From: Paenalcaligenes sp052103955
Lineage (GTDB): Bacteria > Pseudomonadota > Gammaproteobacteria > Burkholderiales > Burkholderiaceae_B
NCBI GenBank assembly: GCA_052103955.1
Contig: JBQELO010000018.1
Span: 1-64,000 of the forward strand
Direction of reading: 5' to 3'
Length of the DNA stretch: 64,000 nt
Within the stretch, counting starts at the first letter, position 1, and each line of letters opens with the position of its first letter. The position numbers and the translations under genes were made by a program. Shown here piece after piece: positions 24,975 through 33,849 of the stretch. A model generated the notes under the pieces. That model was not told the origin of the DNA. It saw only the letters and a list, made by a program, of their open reading frames with translations, and searched no databases.

Positions 24975-26258
24975 ATGCGTTTCTTTAAAAGTTTGTTCGG
25001 ACAAGTGATCATAGCCTTGATACTAGGGGTGATTGCGGGCGTAGCGTGGCCCGATACAGCGGTAGCCTTAAAGCCTTTTGGTGATGGGTTTATTAAGCTG
25101 ATTAAGATGATTATTGCGCCACTGGTGTTTTGTGTGGTGGTGCACGGTATTTGCGGTACTAGCGATATTAAAAAAGTAGGGCGTGTGGGGGTAAAAGCCT
25201 TGGTGTATTTCGAGGTGGTAACTACCTTTGCATTGGTGCTGGGTATTAGTTTGGCGTACTTCTTCGCACCAGGCGGTGGCATGAATGTGGATCCCAGTAC
25301 ATTAGATGCCAGTGCAATGGATGCGTACACCTCACGAGTAGCGGGAGCAACGGACACAACAGGGTTCCTGATGAACATCATTCCCACGACTTTTGTGGAT
25401 GCGTTTGCCAGCGGGGATATTTTGCAGGTGTTGTTGATCGCCATTTTATTTGGCTTGGCGGTAGCTCTGTTGGGTGAAAAGGGTAGACCCATTGCGCAGC
25501 TTATAGACTTGTTGTCGCATGTGTTCTTTAAGCTTATCGGTTTTATCGTACGTTTAGCGCCATTGGGGGTGTTGGGTGCCGTAGCCTTTACCGTAGGCAA
25601 ATATGGGATAGGTACACTGGGTAAGCTGGGCATGTTGGTAGCCTTGTTCTATGTCACCTGCTTTATCTTTGTGGTGGTTGTTCTGGGTACTATTTTGCGA
25701 TTAGCGGGTTTTAATATTTTTAAGTTCATCCGTTATTTGCGTGAGGAGCTGTTGGTGGTATTGGGTACGGCTTCGTCTGACGCTGTATTGCCGCAGGTAA
25801 TGCGAAAGCTAGAACGTTTAGGGGTAAAAAATACCACCGTAGGCTTGGTGATTCCCACGGGGTACTCTTTTAACTTGGATGGGTTTTCTATCTACTTAAC
25901 TCTGGCAGCGGTGTTTATTGCGCAGGCCACAAACACGCCATTAAGCTTTGTAGACCTGATGACCATCTTGCTGATTTCCATGCTGACGTCTAAAGGGGCG
26001 CACGGTGTGCCAGGTTCAGCCATTGTGATCTTGGCGGCCACCTTAAGTGCTGTACCGGCAATTCCCGCTATTGGTTTGGTGTTGGTGCTGTCTGTAGACT
26101 GGTTTATGGGCATGGCTAGAGCACTAACCAACATGATCGGTAACTGCGTAGGTACGGTAGTCATTGGTGCGTGGGAAGGCGACGTCGACAAAGAACGCGC
26201 CCATGCGGTGTTAAATGGTGAATTGATCGTTGATCTGAGCAAAGCTGCAGACGACTAA
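24975..26258 (+). CDS. dctA: C4-dicarboxylate/proton symporter
   Basis: The 427-residue inner-membrane protein belongs to the DAACS (GltP/DctA) family and imports succinate, fumarate or malate with cations. Visible motifs are FGQVIIALILGVIAG, FIKLIKMIIAPLVFCVVVHG, the hairpin region VLGTASSDAVLPQVMRKLE, PTGYSFNLDGFSIYLTLAAVF and SKGAHGVPGSAIVILAATL. ATG 24975 is chosen because GGGAG lies eight bases upstream; ATG 24969 is too close. It ends with a terminator at 26286 and is divergent from a GntR regulator rather than the usual DctBD pair. Confidence 0.93.
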   Translation: MRFFKSLFGQVIIALILGVIAGVAWPDTAVALKPFGDGFIKLIKMIIAPLVFCVVVHGICGTSDIKKVGRVGVKALVYFEVVTTFALVLGISLAYFFAPGGGMNVDPSTLDASAMDAYTSRVAGATDTTGFLMNIIPTTFVDAFASGDILQVLLIAILFGLAVALLGEKGRPIAQLIDLLSHVFFKLIGFIVRLAPLGVLGAVAFTVGKYGIGTLGKLGMLVALFYVTCFIFVVVVLGTILRLAGFNIFKFIRYLREELLVVLGTASSDAVLPQVMRKLERLGVKNTTVGLVIPTGYSFNLDGFSIYLTLAAVFIAQATNTPLSFVDLMTILLISMLTSKGAHGVPGSAIVILAATLSAVPAIPAIGLVLVLSVDWFMGMARALTNMIGNCVGTVVIGAWEGDVDKERAHAVLNGELIVDLSKAADD

Positions 26259-26285
26259 CGCTGTAGCACTACAGCCGTACAACAC

Positions 26286-26318
26286 AAAGCCCCAAGCATG
26301 GTTGTTTGGGGCTTTTTT
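26286..26318 (+). terminator. Rho-independent terminator of dctA
   Basis: AAAGCCCCAA (26286-26295) pairs with TTGGGGCTTT (26306-26315), followed by TTT, 28 bases after the dctA stop. Confidence 0.9.
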
Positions 26319-26419
26319 GTAGGCCTATGCCAGTAGAGCATCAACGTGTTTTCTGGCGCGCGCTGCCGTACTGCGCGACAATATAACCGTAATGTCTACG
26401 CAGTCCAACAGGAGTATTC

Positions 26420-26935
26420 ATGGCACGAAACATAGAAATCAAAGCACACATAAACAGCATAGCGACGGTATTACCCAAGGCCTTAGCGGTGGCCACAGCA
26501 GAGCCGGTAGAGATACAGCAAGACGATACGTTTTTTCAGTGCGACAACGGCAGATTAAAACTGCGTGCCTTTGATGCGCAGTGCGGCGAACTGATTTTCT
26601 ATAGCCGCGCCAATCAAGCTGGGCCTAAAACGTCTTTCTATGTGATTAGCCAAACCGAGCAACCCCAACAATTGCGTGAGGTATTAGCCGCTGCCCACGG
26701 CATAGTGGGGCGGGTCATCAAACAGCGTACCTTGGTGATGGCAGGGCGCACGCGTATACATCTTGATCGTGTTAACGACCTCGGTGAATTCTTAGAGCTA
26801 GAAGTGGTGCTAGACGAGCATGAGGACGAAGCCGTAGGCATTGCTGAGGCACATGCCCTTATGCAGCAATTAGGCGTGGGGGCAGAGCAGTTGATTGAAA
26901 CCGCTTACGTAGATTTGCTGCGGCAGCAAGCATAG
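26420..26935 (+). CDS. CYTH domain protein, class IV adenylate cyclase-like
   Basis: The 171-residue product starts MARNIEIKAHI, close to the ExExK signature strand of CYTH triphosphate tunnel enzymes. It continues with RLKLRAFD, GELIFYSRANQAGPKTSFY, VKQRTLV-type KQRTLVMAGRTRIHLDRVNDLGEF and LELEVVL. These line the triphosphate-binding tunnel of CyaB-type cyclases and thiamine triphosphatases. Which substrate is used cannot be told from sequence. AGGAG precedes ATG 26420. Confidence 0.88.
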   Translation: MARNIEIKAHINSIATVLPKALAVATAEPVEIQQDDTFFQCDNGRLKLRAFDAQCGELIFYSRANQAGPKTSFYVISQTEQPQQLREVLAAAHGIVGRVIKQRTLVMAGRTRIHLDRVNDLGEFLELEVVLDEHEDEAVGIAEAHALMQQLGVGAEQLIETAYVDLLRQQA

Positions 26936-26981
26936 GGATATGGCTTGGCATAGCGAGCACCAGAAATAGGGGAAATAGGGC

Positions 26982-27305
26982 ATGGCGACTTCGGTAGAAA
27001 TCATTAACTTCTTGGTGGATCAGCTTTCAGGTATACAAAAATTAAGCACGCGCCGTATGTTTGGCGAATACTGCGTGTATATAGCTGGCAAGCCGGTAGG
27101 CTTTGTATGTGATGACCAGCTATACGTGAAAATAACAGCGGCGGGCCGCACGTTTGCTCCTGCGTTAGCGGAGGGCTTTCCGTATCCCGGTGCCAAAGCC
27201 TATTTACTGGTCAGTGCCGACCGCTGGGAAGACCGCGACTGGCTAGCCGAGCTGGTTTTGGCTACATATAGTGCTTTGCCCGAGGTGAAACCACGTAAAA
27301 AGTAG
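26982..27305 (+). CDS. TfoX/Sxy N-terminal domain protein
   Basis: The 107-residue protein consists only of the TfoX N-terminal domain: FLVDQLSGIQKLSTRRMFGEYCVYIAGKPVGFVCDDQLYVKI and YPGAKAYLLVSADRWEDRDWLAELV. Full-length TfoX/Sxy regulates competence genes in gammaproteobacteria, but single-domain versions are widespread and of unknown function. It lies 46 bases after the CYTH gene in the same direction and may be cotranscribed. Confidence 0.88.
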   Translation: MATSVEIINFLVDQLSGIQKLSTRRMFGEYCVYIAGKPVGFVCDDQLYVKITAAGRTFAPALAEGFPYPGAKAYLLVSADRWEDRDWLAELVLATYSALPEVKPRKK

Positions 27306-27311
27306 TGTGGC

Positions 27312-28241
27312 TTATAGCCCTAGTTTTTTCAGTAGGCAGTCCGCCACGATGACATCTAAGTGCGCACCACCCCCATTTTTAAACACGGTGATCTGTTGAT
27401 CATCGTAACGGTGGGGTGGGTGGGCGACTAGATCGTACAAATCACCCAGCACGTGCGCCGGGGTAATAGCGCCAGAGGCAATAGGCGCTGCAATATCACC
27501 TATGTGATGCGTGGTGTCATGACAGTCTACATACAGCTTGGCGGCGGCAATAAGTGCGTCGTCGGTTTCGCGCATTGTAGGGGTAAAAGCACCTACCAAA
27601 TCCACATGAGTACCAGGCCGTATCCACTCACCGTGAAGAATAGGCGCTTGTGCTTGCGTAGCGCTAGCAACAATGTCGGCACTTTCTAGGGCATGCGGTA
27701 AATCGCTTACTGCCTGAACAGAGACAGGTAGAGTGCTTAGCTGACTACAAAGCTGACTAGCTTGTTCTACGCGCCTAGCCCAAATGGAAATACGCGACAG
27801 CGTAGGAAACAGCGCACTGTAGGCACGCGCCAAGTTTCCAGCCACAACACCAGCCCCCACAATGACCAGATGTTGGCTGTTAGGGCGGGCTAATAAGCGT
27901 GCCCCGAGCACAGAGTCAGCAGCGGTTTTAAGGTCGGTAATTAATTGCGCTTCAATAACGGCACGTAGCACGCCTGTATCGGGGGTGAAAAGTTGCACTG
28001 TGCCATGCGTATTGGGTAAGCCGTGCGCTGCATTATGGTTAAACACACTTTCAGTTTTAATCCCAAACCCTATGCCCTCTATACGTGCGGCCCTGGTCAT
28101 CAGCATGCCGTTTTCTGGTCCAAATAAGAGGTCATGAATTTGGGCTTTAGGGCGCTGATGCCCTGTATATAAGGCGTCTACGACCTCGGGCCAGCTTAGT
28201 ACGGATTTGGCGTCTTCATAAGAAATATACTGAACCGGCAT
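27312..28241 (-). CDS. Ornithine cyclodeaminase / mu-crystallin family protein
   Basis: The 309-residue NAD(P)-dependent protein has the family N-terminus MPVQYISYEDAKSVLSW. The remainder includes GIKTESVFNHN, the Rossmann motif VIVGAGVVAGNLARAY, SADIVASATQAQAPIL, PGTHVDLVGAFTPTMRE and VFKNGGGAHLD. Members include ornithine cyclodeaminase, ketimine reductases, and alanine or lysine dehydrogenases. The substrate here is unknown. A longer frame to 28349 exists; ATG 28241 matches the family start. It is divergent from the amine-oxidase-like gene at 28476, so both may belong to one catabolic unit. Confidence 0.88.
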   Translation of the reverse strand: MPVQYISYEDAKSVLSWPEVVDALYTGHQRPKAQIHDLLFGPENGMLMTRAARIEGIGFGIKTESVFNHNAAHGLPNTHGTVQLFTPDTGVLRAVIEAQLITDLKTAADSVLGARLLARPNSQHLVIVGAGVVAGNLARAYSALFPTLSRISIWARRVEQASQLCSQLSTLPVSVQAVSDLPHALESADIVASATQAQAPILHGEWIRPGTHVDLVGAFTPTMRETDDALIAAAKLYVDCHDTTHHIGDIAAPIASGAITPAHVLGDLYDLVAHPPHRYDDQQITVFKNGGGAHLDVIVADCLLKKLGL

Positions 28242-28475
28242 GATGGTAGAAGGTCCTGAGGTAGGGGGAAGGTAACTAGTGTTGCGTAAATTGTGGCAAA
28301 AGCCAAGCCAGAAAAATGAGGCTGCAACGTGATAGAAATAACCCGTCATAGCCTATGGGAGGGTTTACGCGTACACGCAAAGACATCCTAAATTCTGTCA
28401 TTTTCCTGCTATCTAGAAGGTTGGGTGCCGAGAAATACTAGAGCCAATTCATAACGCAGAAAAAGGATAACGTTT

Positions 28476-29876
28476 ATGTATAGAGGGTTCTGGTATGCGG
28501 AGGCTCTGGATCAAGAAAGTGCGTTAGCACCAAGCTTGTCGGGTTCCATCGAGGCAGATGTGTGCATTATTGGGGGAGGCTTCTTTGGTTTATGGTCTGC
28601 CATACGCCTGAAGCAAGCAAACCCTGATATGAACATCGTGTTAATTGAGCGTGATCGCTGTGGTTCTGGTGCGAGTGGCCGTAATGGAGGCATCGCCACG
28701 AACTGGTGGGCAAAGTACTTGTCGTTGATGCAGATCTGTGGCGAGCAAGAGGCCAGACGCGTGTGCGAAGCAGCAGAGTCCGCTATTGATGAAATAGGCA
28801 GCTTTTGTGAGGAGCACGGCATTGATGCTGAGTTTAGAAAAGACGGTTGGTTGTGGACGGCAAGTAATCAAACGCAGATGGACTCATGGGAGCTATTAAC
28901 GGTAGCGCTAGAAAAACATGGGTTGAATCCTTTTCAGTTAGTGTCGCCAGACGAAGTCAGGCAACGTACTGGTTCGCCTAGGGTATTAGGGGGGATTTTT
29001 GATCCCAATGCAGCAACGGTACAACCAGCAAAGTTAGCGCGTGGTCTACGCAGAGTAGCGATCACGCTGGGCGTGCAGGTGTATGAGCATACGCCACTGA
29101 AAAAACTAGAACGTTCAGAGCGTCCTGTGGTTCATACCCCAGATGGTCGTATTAGTGCGAAGAAAGTGGTGGTGGCAATGAATGCGTGGGGCGCGCAATT
29201 TCCAGAGTTGCGGCGCATGATCACGTTGATGTCTAGCGATATGGTGGCCACTGCACCGGCTCCAGAGCGATTAAAAGCCATAGGTTTAGATAGCGGTGTG
29301 GCGATTACGGATTCCCGTACCTTATTGAACTATTGGCGCAATACACCTAAAGGACGCATCGTGTTTGGCAAGCCTTTAGGACAGTTTGGTTTTGCTGGTG
29401 ATATAGAAACGATTTACGACAAACCTAGCCCTGCTGCCGATAAGGTAGAACAGGAAATGCGTAGTTTCTACCCGCAGTTACACGATGTGCCAGTCGTGAG
29501 TAACTGGACAGGCCCCATTGATAGAACCCTGAAAGGGCTGCCTAACTTTGGTCACTTGGGCGGGCATAAAAATATCTTTTTTGGTATTGGGTTCTCAGGT
29601 AATGGCGTGGGCACGACGGTCTTTGCTAGCCGCATTATTAAGTCGTTGGTGGAAGAGGCTAACGACGAATGGGCAAATTGTGGCTTAGTGGATCAAGAGA
29701 TCAAGCTGTTTCCACCCGAGCCATTTAGCTATATAGGCGCTCACGTAGTGCGTAACGCGTTGGTGAGAAAAGAGCACTACGAGGACATGAATAAACAAGC
29801 GGGTTGGTTCACGCAAAAATTAGCAGCGTTAGCCCCCGCTGGTTATGTGCCGCAACTTAATGACATCAAAGAATAA
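28476..29876 (+). CDS. FAD-dependent amine oxidoreductase (DAO family, PuuB-like)
   Basis: The 466-residue flavoprotein begins MYRGFWYAEALDQE, then the FAD-binding ADVCIIGGGFFGLWSAIRLKQ and GSGASGRNGGIATNWWAKYL typical of the DAO fold. The C-terminal region has GFSGNGVGTTVFASRI. It resembles gamma-glutamylputrescine oxidoreductases and related amine oxidases that give an aldehyde or keto acid and ammonia. The start has AAAGGA upstream. It opens a plus-strand run of three genes (28476-32242) with gaps of 10 and 1 bases. Confidence 0.88.
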   Translation: MYRGFWYAEALDQESALAPSLSGSIEADVCIIGGGFFGLWSAIRLKQANPDMNIVLIERDRCGSGASGRNGGIATNWWAKYLSLMQICGEQEARRVCEAAESAIDEIGSFCEEHGIDAEFRKDGWLWTASNQTQMDSWELLTVALEKHGLNPFQLVSPDEVRQRTGSPRVLGGIFDPNAATVQPAKLARGLRRVAITLGVQVYEHTPLKKLERSERPVVHTPDGRISAKKVVVAMNAWGAQFPELRRMITLMSSDMVATAPAPERLKAIGLDSGVAITDSRTLLNYWRNTPKGRIVFGKPLGQFGFAGDIETIYDKPSPAADKVEQEMRSFYPQLHDVPVVSNWTGPIDRTLKGLPNFGHLGGHKNIFFGIGFSGNGVGTTVFASRIIKSLVEEANDEWANCGLVDQEIKLFPPEPFSYIGAHVVRNALVRKEHYEDMNKQAGWFTQKLAALAPAGYVPQLNDIKE

Positions 29877-29886
29877 TGGGTTGCTC

Positions 29887-30849
29887 ATGACACATCACAT
29901 TGTTTTTCTAGACTATGAAGGCATAGGGCCTGCCGTCACCATCAATAGACCCGCCTTCTCCCATACGTGGACCAATCATGCATACACGGCACCTGATCAG
30001 GTGGTTGAGCGCTTGCAAGACGCCACGATCGCGGTGACATGCAGTTTGCCCTTGCGCCAAGAACAGTTGGCTCAACTGCCACATTTGCAGATGATTTCCA
30101 TGGCGTTAACAGGGGTGGATATTGTGGACATGGCGTATTGCCAAGAACGCGGGATACGCGTTGCTAATGTGCCTGGTTATGCCGAAAACACAGTAGCCGA
30201 GCACACCCTGTCTATGATTTTTGCATTACTGCGCCGTACAGGAAACTATCACCAACTGATGCGTGATATCCATGATGGAAAGGCAGCACTACAGAACTTG
30301 TACCTGAACTATAGGGTTAGGGATGTGCGCGGATTACAGCTAGGGATTATTGGAAATGGGCCTATCGCGCATAGGCTAAAACACATTGCGCGTGGCGTGG
30401 GCATGCAAGCCTTTTTACACGATAGGCAAGGCGCCTACAAAGGGGCTGATTACATTCCCTTAGCCCAGCTTTTGAAAACCAGCGATGTGGTAGCGATTTG
30501 CTGTCCCCTCACGTCAGAAACCTATCACCTAATAGATACGCCGGAATTGGTAATGATGAAGAAGGATGCTTTGTTGGTGAATACGGGGCGTGGAGGCGTC
30601 ATTAATGAGCCGGCGATGATTGCTGCGTTGCTAGAGCAGCGCTTGGGGGGAGTGGCCGTAGATGTGGTGGAAAACGAGCCTATCCAATTGGATGATCCTA
30701 TTTTTCAGTTGATCCACCATCCTAATTTTATGCTGACACCGCATGTGGCATGGAGCAGTGAGAATGCCATGCAAACCCTCATGGATAGGGCCATCGCCAA
30801 CATTGTTGAGTTTGTGGACAGTGAAAATAACGTGCAAATGGAAAGCTAA
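29887..30849 (+). CDS. NAD(P)-dependent D-2-hydroxyacid dehydrogenase
   Basis: The 320-residue protein follows the D-isomer 2-hydroxyacid dehydrogenase pattern: VANVPGYAENTVAEHTLSMIFALLRR, the nucleotide-binding LGIIGNGPIAHRL, catalytic Arg in NTGRGGVINEPAM, Glu in VVENEPIQ, and His in LTPHVAWSS. It interconverts 2-oxoacids and D-2-hydroxyacids. The usual GxGxxG reads GNGPIA here. ATG 29887 is taken over upstream codons that overlap the preceding gene. The FAD-linked enzyme that starts one base later could reoxidise its product. Confidence 0.9.
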   Translation: MTHHIVFLDYEGIGPAVTINRPAFSHTWTNHAYTAPDQVVERLQDATIAVTCSLPLRQEQLAQLPHLQMISMALTGVDIVDMAYCQERGIRVANVPGYAENTVAEHTLSMIFALLRRTGNYHQLMRDIHDGKAALQNLYLNYRVRDVRGLQLGIIGNGPIAHRLKHIARGVGMQAFLHDRQGAYKGADYIPLAQLLKTSDVVAICCPLTSETYHLIDTPELVMMKKDALLVNTGRGGVINEPAMIAALLEQRLGGVAVDVVENEPIQLDDPIFQLIHHPNFMLTPHVAWSSENAMQTLMDRAIANIVEFVDSENNVQMES

Positions 30850-30850
30850 C

Positions 30851-32242
30851 ATGCCAAGCGTAATAGAACAGTTAGTCGCCATCGTGGGCGAGCATAGGGT
30901 CAAGGTAGATAACGATGCGAAGCAGGTGTTTGGTAAAGACCAAACCAGAGTGTTTACTCCTAACCCCATCGCGGTTGTGTTTCCCGACAGCACGGAAGAG
31001 GTACAAAAAATAGTGCAGTTGGCCAACCACTTGCGTATTGCCATTGTGCCCTCTGGGGGGCGCACTGGGTTGTCGGGTGGTGCGGTGGCCATGAATGGGG
31101 AAATAGTACTTAGCCTAGAGAAAATGAATCGCGTGGTGGACTATTTGCCAGAGGACAGAATCCTTCGCGTAGAGGCTGGCATGATCACGGAACAACTGCA
31201 AACCATTGCAGAAGAAAAGGGGCTGTTTTACCCCGTGGATTTTGGTTCGTCTGGTTCTAGTCAAATAGGGGGCAACATAGCTACTAACGCGGGTGGCATT
31301 AAGGTTATACGCTATGGGATGACCCGTAATTGGGTGTTGGGGCTAACCGTGGTTACTGGCAGTGGGGAGGTACTGGAGGTGAATCATGGCATGATGAAAA
31401 ATGCCACCGGCTATGCGTTGCAACACTTGTTTATTGGTTCAGAGGGCACGCTGGGCATCATTACTGAAGCCCATATGAAGCTAGAGCGACAACCGCAGAA
31501 TCTACAGGTTTTAGTGTTAGGGGTACCTAACTTCGAGGCAGTTATGCCGGTGATGCGTGAGTTTAGGGCACAGATAGATTTGACAGCGTTTGAGTTTTTC
31601 GATGCAAATGCCATGCAAAAAGTAGTGGATTGCGGTCATGTCAGTGCACCGTTTGCAACCCCAGCACCGTTTTATGTATTGCTAGAGTTTGAAAGCCCAA
31701 ATGAGCAAACCTTGAACCAAGCCATGGAAGTGTTTGAGGCATGCATGGAGAAAGGTTGGGTGTTGGACGGGGTGTTAAGTCAATCGTTAGAACAAATGAA
31801 AAACCTGTGGCGTCTTCGAGAAGACATTACTGAATCGTTATCTGGCTATACCACCAACAAAAACGATATCTCAGTGTTGATTGGTCATGTGCCGGCATTT
31901 ATCAACGATATAGAGCAGTTTTTTGCCCAACACTATGCAGCGTTTGAAACCTGCTGGTTTGGCCACATTGGGGACGGGAATCTGCATTTGAATGTGGTGA
32001 AACCGCAGGGTATGCCTATCCTAGAGTTCTACGAGCTTTGTAGGGTCATAAATCCTAAAATTTTCGAGTTAGTGGCGAAGTATGGAGGATCTATTTCGGC
32101 AGAGCACGGGGTAGGGCTCACTAAAAAACCGTACTTAGAGTACAGCCGCAGCCACGCCGAGGTGGAGTACATGCGAGGGATAAAACAACTTTTTGATCCT
32201 AATCATATTTTGAATCCGGGCAAAATTTTCGATATGGCATAG
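30851..32242 (+). CDS. FAD-linked D-2-hydroxyacid dehydrogenase (GlcD/D-2-hydroxyglutarate dehydrogenase type)
   Basis: The 463-residue flavoprotein has a PCMH-type FAD-binding domain (FPDSTEEVQKIVQLANHLRIAIVPSGGRTGLSGGAV, FGSSGSSQIGGNIATNAGG) and the C-terminal oxidase cap with HIGDGNLHLNVV and SAEHGVGLTKKPYL. The cap His residues bind the substrate metal in D-lactate, glycolate and D-2-hydroxyglutarate dehydrogenases. The sequence alone does not choose among these substrates. The start ATG 30851 is one base after the preceding stop region, showing tight coupling with the hydroxyacid dehydrogenase. Confidence 0.9.
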   Translation: MPSVIEQLVAIVGEHRVKVDNDAKQVFGKDQTRVFTPNPIAVVFPDSTEEVQKIVQLANHLRIAIVPSGGRTGLSGGAVAMNGEIVLSLEKMNRVVDYLPEDRILRVEAGMITEQLQTIAEEKGLFYPVDFGSSGSSQIGGNIATNAGGIKVIRYGMTRNWVLGLTVVTGSGEVLEVNHGMMKNATGYALQHLFIGSEGTLGIITEAHMKLERQPQNLQVLVLGVPNFEAVMPVMREFRAQIDLTAFEFFDANAMQKVVDCGHVSAPFATPAPFYVLLEFESPNEQTLNQAMEVFEACMEKGWVLDGVLSQSLEQMKNLWRLREDITESLSGYTTNKNDISVLIGHVPAFINDIEQFFAQHYAAFETCWFGHIGDGNLHLNVVKPQGMPILEFYELCRVINPKIFELVAKYGGSISAEHGVGLTKKPYLEYSRSHAEVEYMRGIKQLFDPNHILNPGKIFDMA

Positions 32243-32368
32243 CCTGTCATCACGGTAGTAGGTTCCGCTCTGTGGAAGGTGGCATTTTCTTCTGAAAATA
32301 GTCCGTTTTCTTATATGGGCAATCGTGGATGACAGTAAGAATAGCTATAACAATAGTGGGGAGACAAC

Positions 32369-33700
32369 ATGATTAAAGTTACATCAACACCCGCAGATGA
32401 TAATGGTTGTGCCTGGTATCACCTAAGCCAGAAACGCACGGTAAAACCCATGCTAACCGCTAAGGTTGAGGCCGATTGGGTGGTAGTAGGGGCAGGGTTT
32501 GCAGGGCTGTCAGCAGCTAGGCAATTAGCGAAGAATTTTCCAGATGACAGCGTGGTGCTGGTAGAGGCGCAAGAGGTAGGGTTTGGCGCTTCTGGCAGAA
32601 ATTCAGGTTTCTTAATTGATTTACCGCATGATATCGGAGCCCCAGATTACATAGGAGATTTGAACACGGCGGGCATGTACCTGAAACTAAACCGAGCCGC
32701 GCAAGAGATCCTAAAGGGTTTGGTAACGGAGTTCGGCATTGATTGTCAGATGGACCCCATTGGTAAGTATCAGTCTGCGGTAGAAAAGCGTGGGCTAGAT
32801 GTGCTGGTGGCCTATCAAAAGGGCTTAGATCGTTTAGGTACAGACTACCAAGTCATAGAGGAAAAAGAGCTGCCTGATCATATAGGCACTGCTTTTTATA
32901 AACGTGCGTTGTTTACACCCGGAACCATCTTGGTGCAGCCCTCTGCCTTGGTAAAGGGCCTAGCCGAAAATCTTCCCAAAAATGTCACGCTGTATGAGCA
33001 CACGGTGATTACCGAGTTCGATAACGAGACGTATCCCCATAAGGTGGTATTACATACGGCGAAAGGGGGCGTCATCGAGGCTAAAAAACTGGTACTGACC
33101 AATAACGCATTTGCAGCGAAATTTGGTTTTCATACCGGTAGGTTGCTGCCAATCTTCACCTATTCCAGCATGACACGCGTATTGACCGAAGAAGAGGGTG
33201 AGCGCTTAGGTGGTAAACGTAGGTGGGGCATTATTCCCGCCGATACCTTTGGCACCACGCTGCGACGCACCCCAGATAATCGTTTATTAGTGCGCAACAG
33301 CTTTAGCTACAACAGTGACGGTCGCAGTAAACCTAACTTGTTGCCCAAAGTTCGTCAACGTCACCGACAGTCGTTTGAAAACCGTTTTCCTATGCTAAGC
33401 AACACGGAGTTCGAGTACACGTGGGGCGGTGCATTATGTATGTCTCGTAATGGTGAGGGGGTATTTGGCCAGCTAGGGCAAAACGTGTATGGCGCGTTGT
33501 GCTGCAATGGTCTGGGTACTACAAAGGGCACCATCACAGGCACGTTGCTGGCTGATTGGTTGGCTGGCGAACGTAACGACATGATTGATTTCCTATTGGC
33601 GTCGCCTGGCCCTAGCAGTACACCTCCCGATCCCTTCTTAACGCTGGGCGTGAACATCAATTTGATGTACTCGCAGCATAGAGCAGGCATAGAGGCTTAA
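32369..33700 (+). CDS. FAD-dependent oxidoreductase (DAO family), second copy type
   Basis: The 443-residue protein has the DAO FAD motif WVVVGAGFAGLSAARQLAKNF with SGRNSGFLIDLPHDIGAP, and GLGTTKGTITGTLLADWL at the C-terminal FAD site. It is distinct in sequence from the PuuB-like protein at 28476, so the cluster holds two amine- or amino-acid-oxidising flavoenzymes. It has a 126-base leader after the GlcD-type gene and GGGGAG before the start. The substrate is unknown. Confidence 0.87.
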   Translation: MIKVTSTPADDNGCAWYHLSQKRTVKPMLTAKVEADWVVVGAGFAGLSAARQLAKNFPDDSVVLVEAQEVGFGASGRNSGFLIDLPHDIGAPDYIGDLNTAGMYLKLNRAAQEILKGLVTEFGIDCQMDPIGKYQSAVEKRGLDVLVAYQKGLDRLGTDYQVIEEKELPDHIGTAFYKRALFTPGTILVQPSALVKGLAENLPKNVTLYEHTVITEFDNETYPHKVVLHTAKGGVIEAKKLVLTNNAFAAKFGFHTGRLLPIFTYSSMTRVLTEEEGERLGGKRRWGIIPADTFGTTLRRTPDNRLLVRNSFSYNSDGRSKPNLLPKVRQRHRQSFENRFPMLSNTEFEYTWGGALCMSRNGEGVFGQLGQNVYGALCCNGLGTTKGTITGTLLADWLAGERNDMIDFLLASPGPSSTPPDPFLTLGVNINLMYSQHRAGIEA

Positions 33701-33721
33701 GTTCATTTACTGACTAATGAC

Positions 33722-33742
33722 ATTCCCTTTTTAAAAGGGAAT
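33722..33742. terminator. Palindromic hairpin between oxidoreductase and MFS genes
   Basis: ATTCCCTTTT-T-AAAAGGGAAT is a perfect inverted repeat with a single central base, 22 bases after the preceding stop. It could act as a partial terminator or mRNA-stabilising hairpin, but it lacks a T run after the stem. Confidence 0.45.
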
Positions 33743-33849
33743 AGGAGTCGTGTTGCCAAAAATAAAGCATGTGCAGGTATAGCGGTGACTTCTTTGAACA
33801 ATAACTCCCATTGATAAATACATAAATTAAATGTGGATGGAGGCAGTTT